Of a stretch of 5,829 nt of DNA, positions 5,814 through 5,829 are shown in pieces. The notes under the pieces are model-generated. The model ran no database searches. It was not told the DNA's origin and saw nothing but the letters and a program-made list of their open reading frames with translations. The position numbers and the translations under genes were made by a program. How positions within the stretch are numbered: the first letter of the stretch is position 1; each line of letters starts with the position of its first letter. Source of the DNA: Chloroflexota bacterium (lineage in GTDB: Bacteria > Chloroflexota > Anaerolineae > B4-G1); contig JAAEPW010000288.1 of the NCBI GenBank assembly GCA_024232355.1, positions 1-5,829 on the forward strand. Direction: 5' to 3'.

Positions 5814-5829
5814 ACTGCTAATACAGGGG

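Larger units (their letters stand above)
5420..5829. other. Non-coding region upstream of the disrupted RCC1 gene
   Basis: 410 bases without a supportable gene. It holds the lone element end, a 9-bp periodic motif, a minus-strand terminator, a small palindrome CCGGGG-CGAT-CCCCGG (5638-5653), a GTTTGTAAC palindrome and a short direct repeat. The minus-strand promoter of the RCC1 pair should lie between the terminator and 5419. I see no convincing -35/-10 pair; the best is TTGTTT, 17 bases, TATTTT around 5580-5550, which is weak. Confidence 0.6.

Overview
The window holds two tandem, paralogous genes on the minus strand for secreted RCC1-repeat (beta-propeller) proteins, plus short dispersed repeats. 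I see no rRNA, tRNA, CRISPR array, transposase or other recognisable enzyme gene. N-terminal signal peptides, paired cysteines suited to an oxidising compartment, and palindromic intergenic repeats suggest a Gram-negative bacterium with a repeat-rich genome, perhaps a proteobacterium or Desulfobacterota member. That placement is inference only.

Layout, read in the direction of transcription (right to left). 5829-5420 is non-coding. It holds short direct repeats, a palindrome of the GTTTGTAAC type (5674-5708), a good minus-strand terminator (5602-5628) that probably ends an upstream transcript outside the window, a 9-bp periodic motif, and a lone copy of a mobile-element end touching the first gene's start region. 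5419-2726 is the upstream RCC1 gene. It is open for 897 codons except for one in-frame amber codon (codon 65), which stands where sibling repeats carry Trp. 2729-198 is the downstream, intact 843-residue RCC1 gene, overlapping the previous stop by the 4-base ATGA arrangement. 197-1 is non-coding and holds a second GTTTGTAAC-type hairpin just after the stop, then an imperfect direct repeat.

Both proteins share one plan: a signal peptide, 14 RCC1 repeats of about 50 residues (enough for two seven-bladed propellers), and a C-terminal domain of about 125 residues with two conserved cysteines. Matching irregular repeats at the same ordinal positions show that the pair arose by duplication of a whole 14-repeat gene.

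The most interesting feature is a 132-bp MITE-like palindromic element (2738-2869) with 18-bp imperfect terminal inverted repeats and a perfect 6-bp target duplication (TAACTC). It sits in the last codons of the upstream gene. Element plus duplication is 138 bp, exactly 46 codons, so the insertion is in frame. It adds a 46-residue tail and restores the same final Arg codon, stop codon and ATGA overlap. Removing it gives an end W-F-E-L-R-stop that matches the sister gene's R-F-E-F-R-stop.
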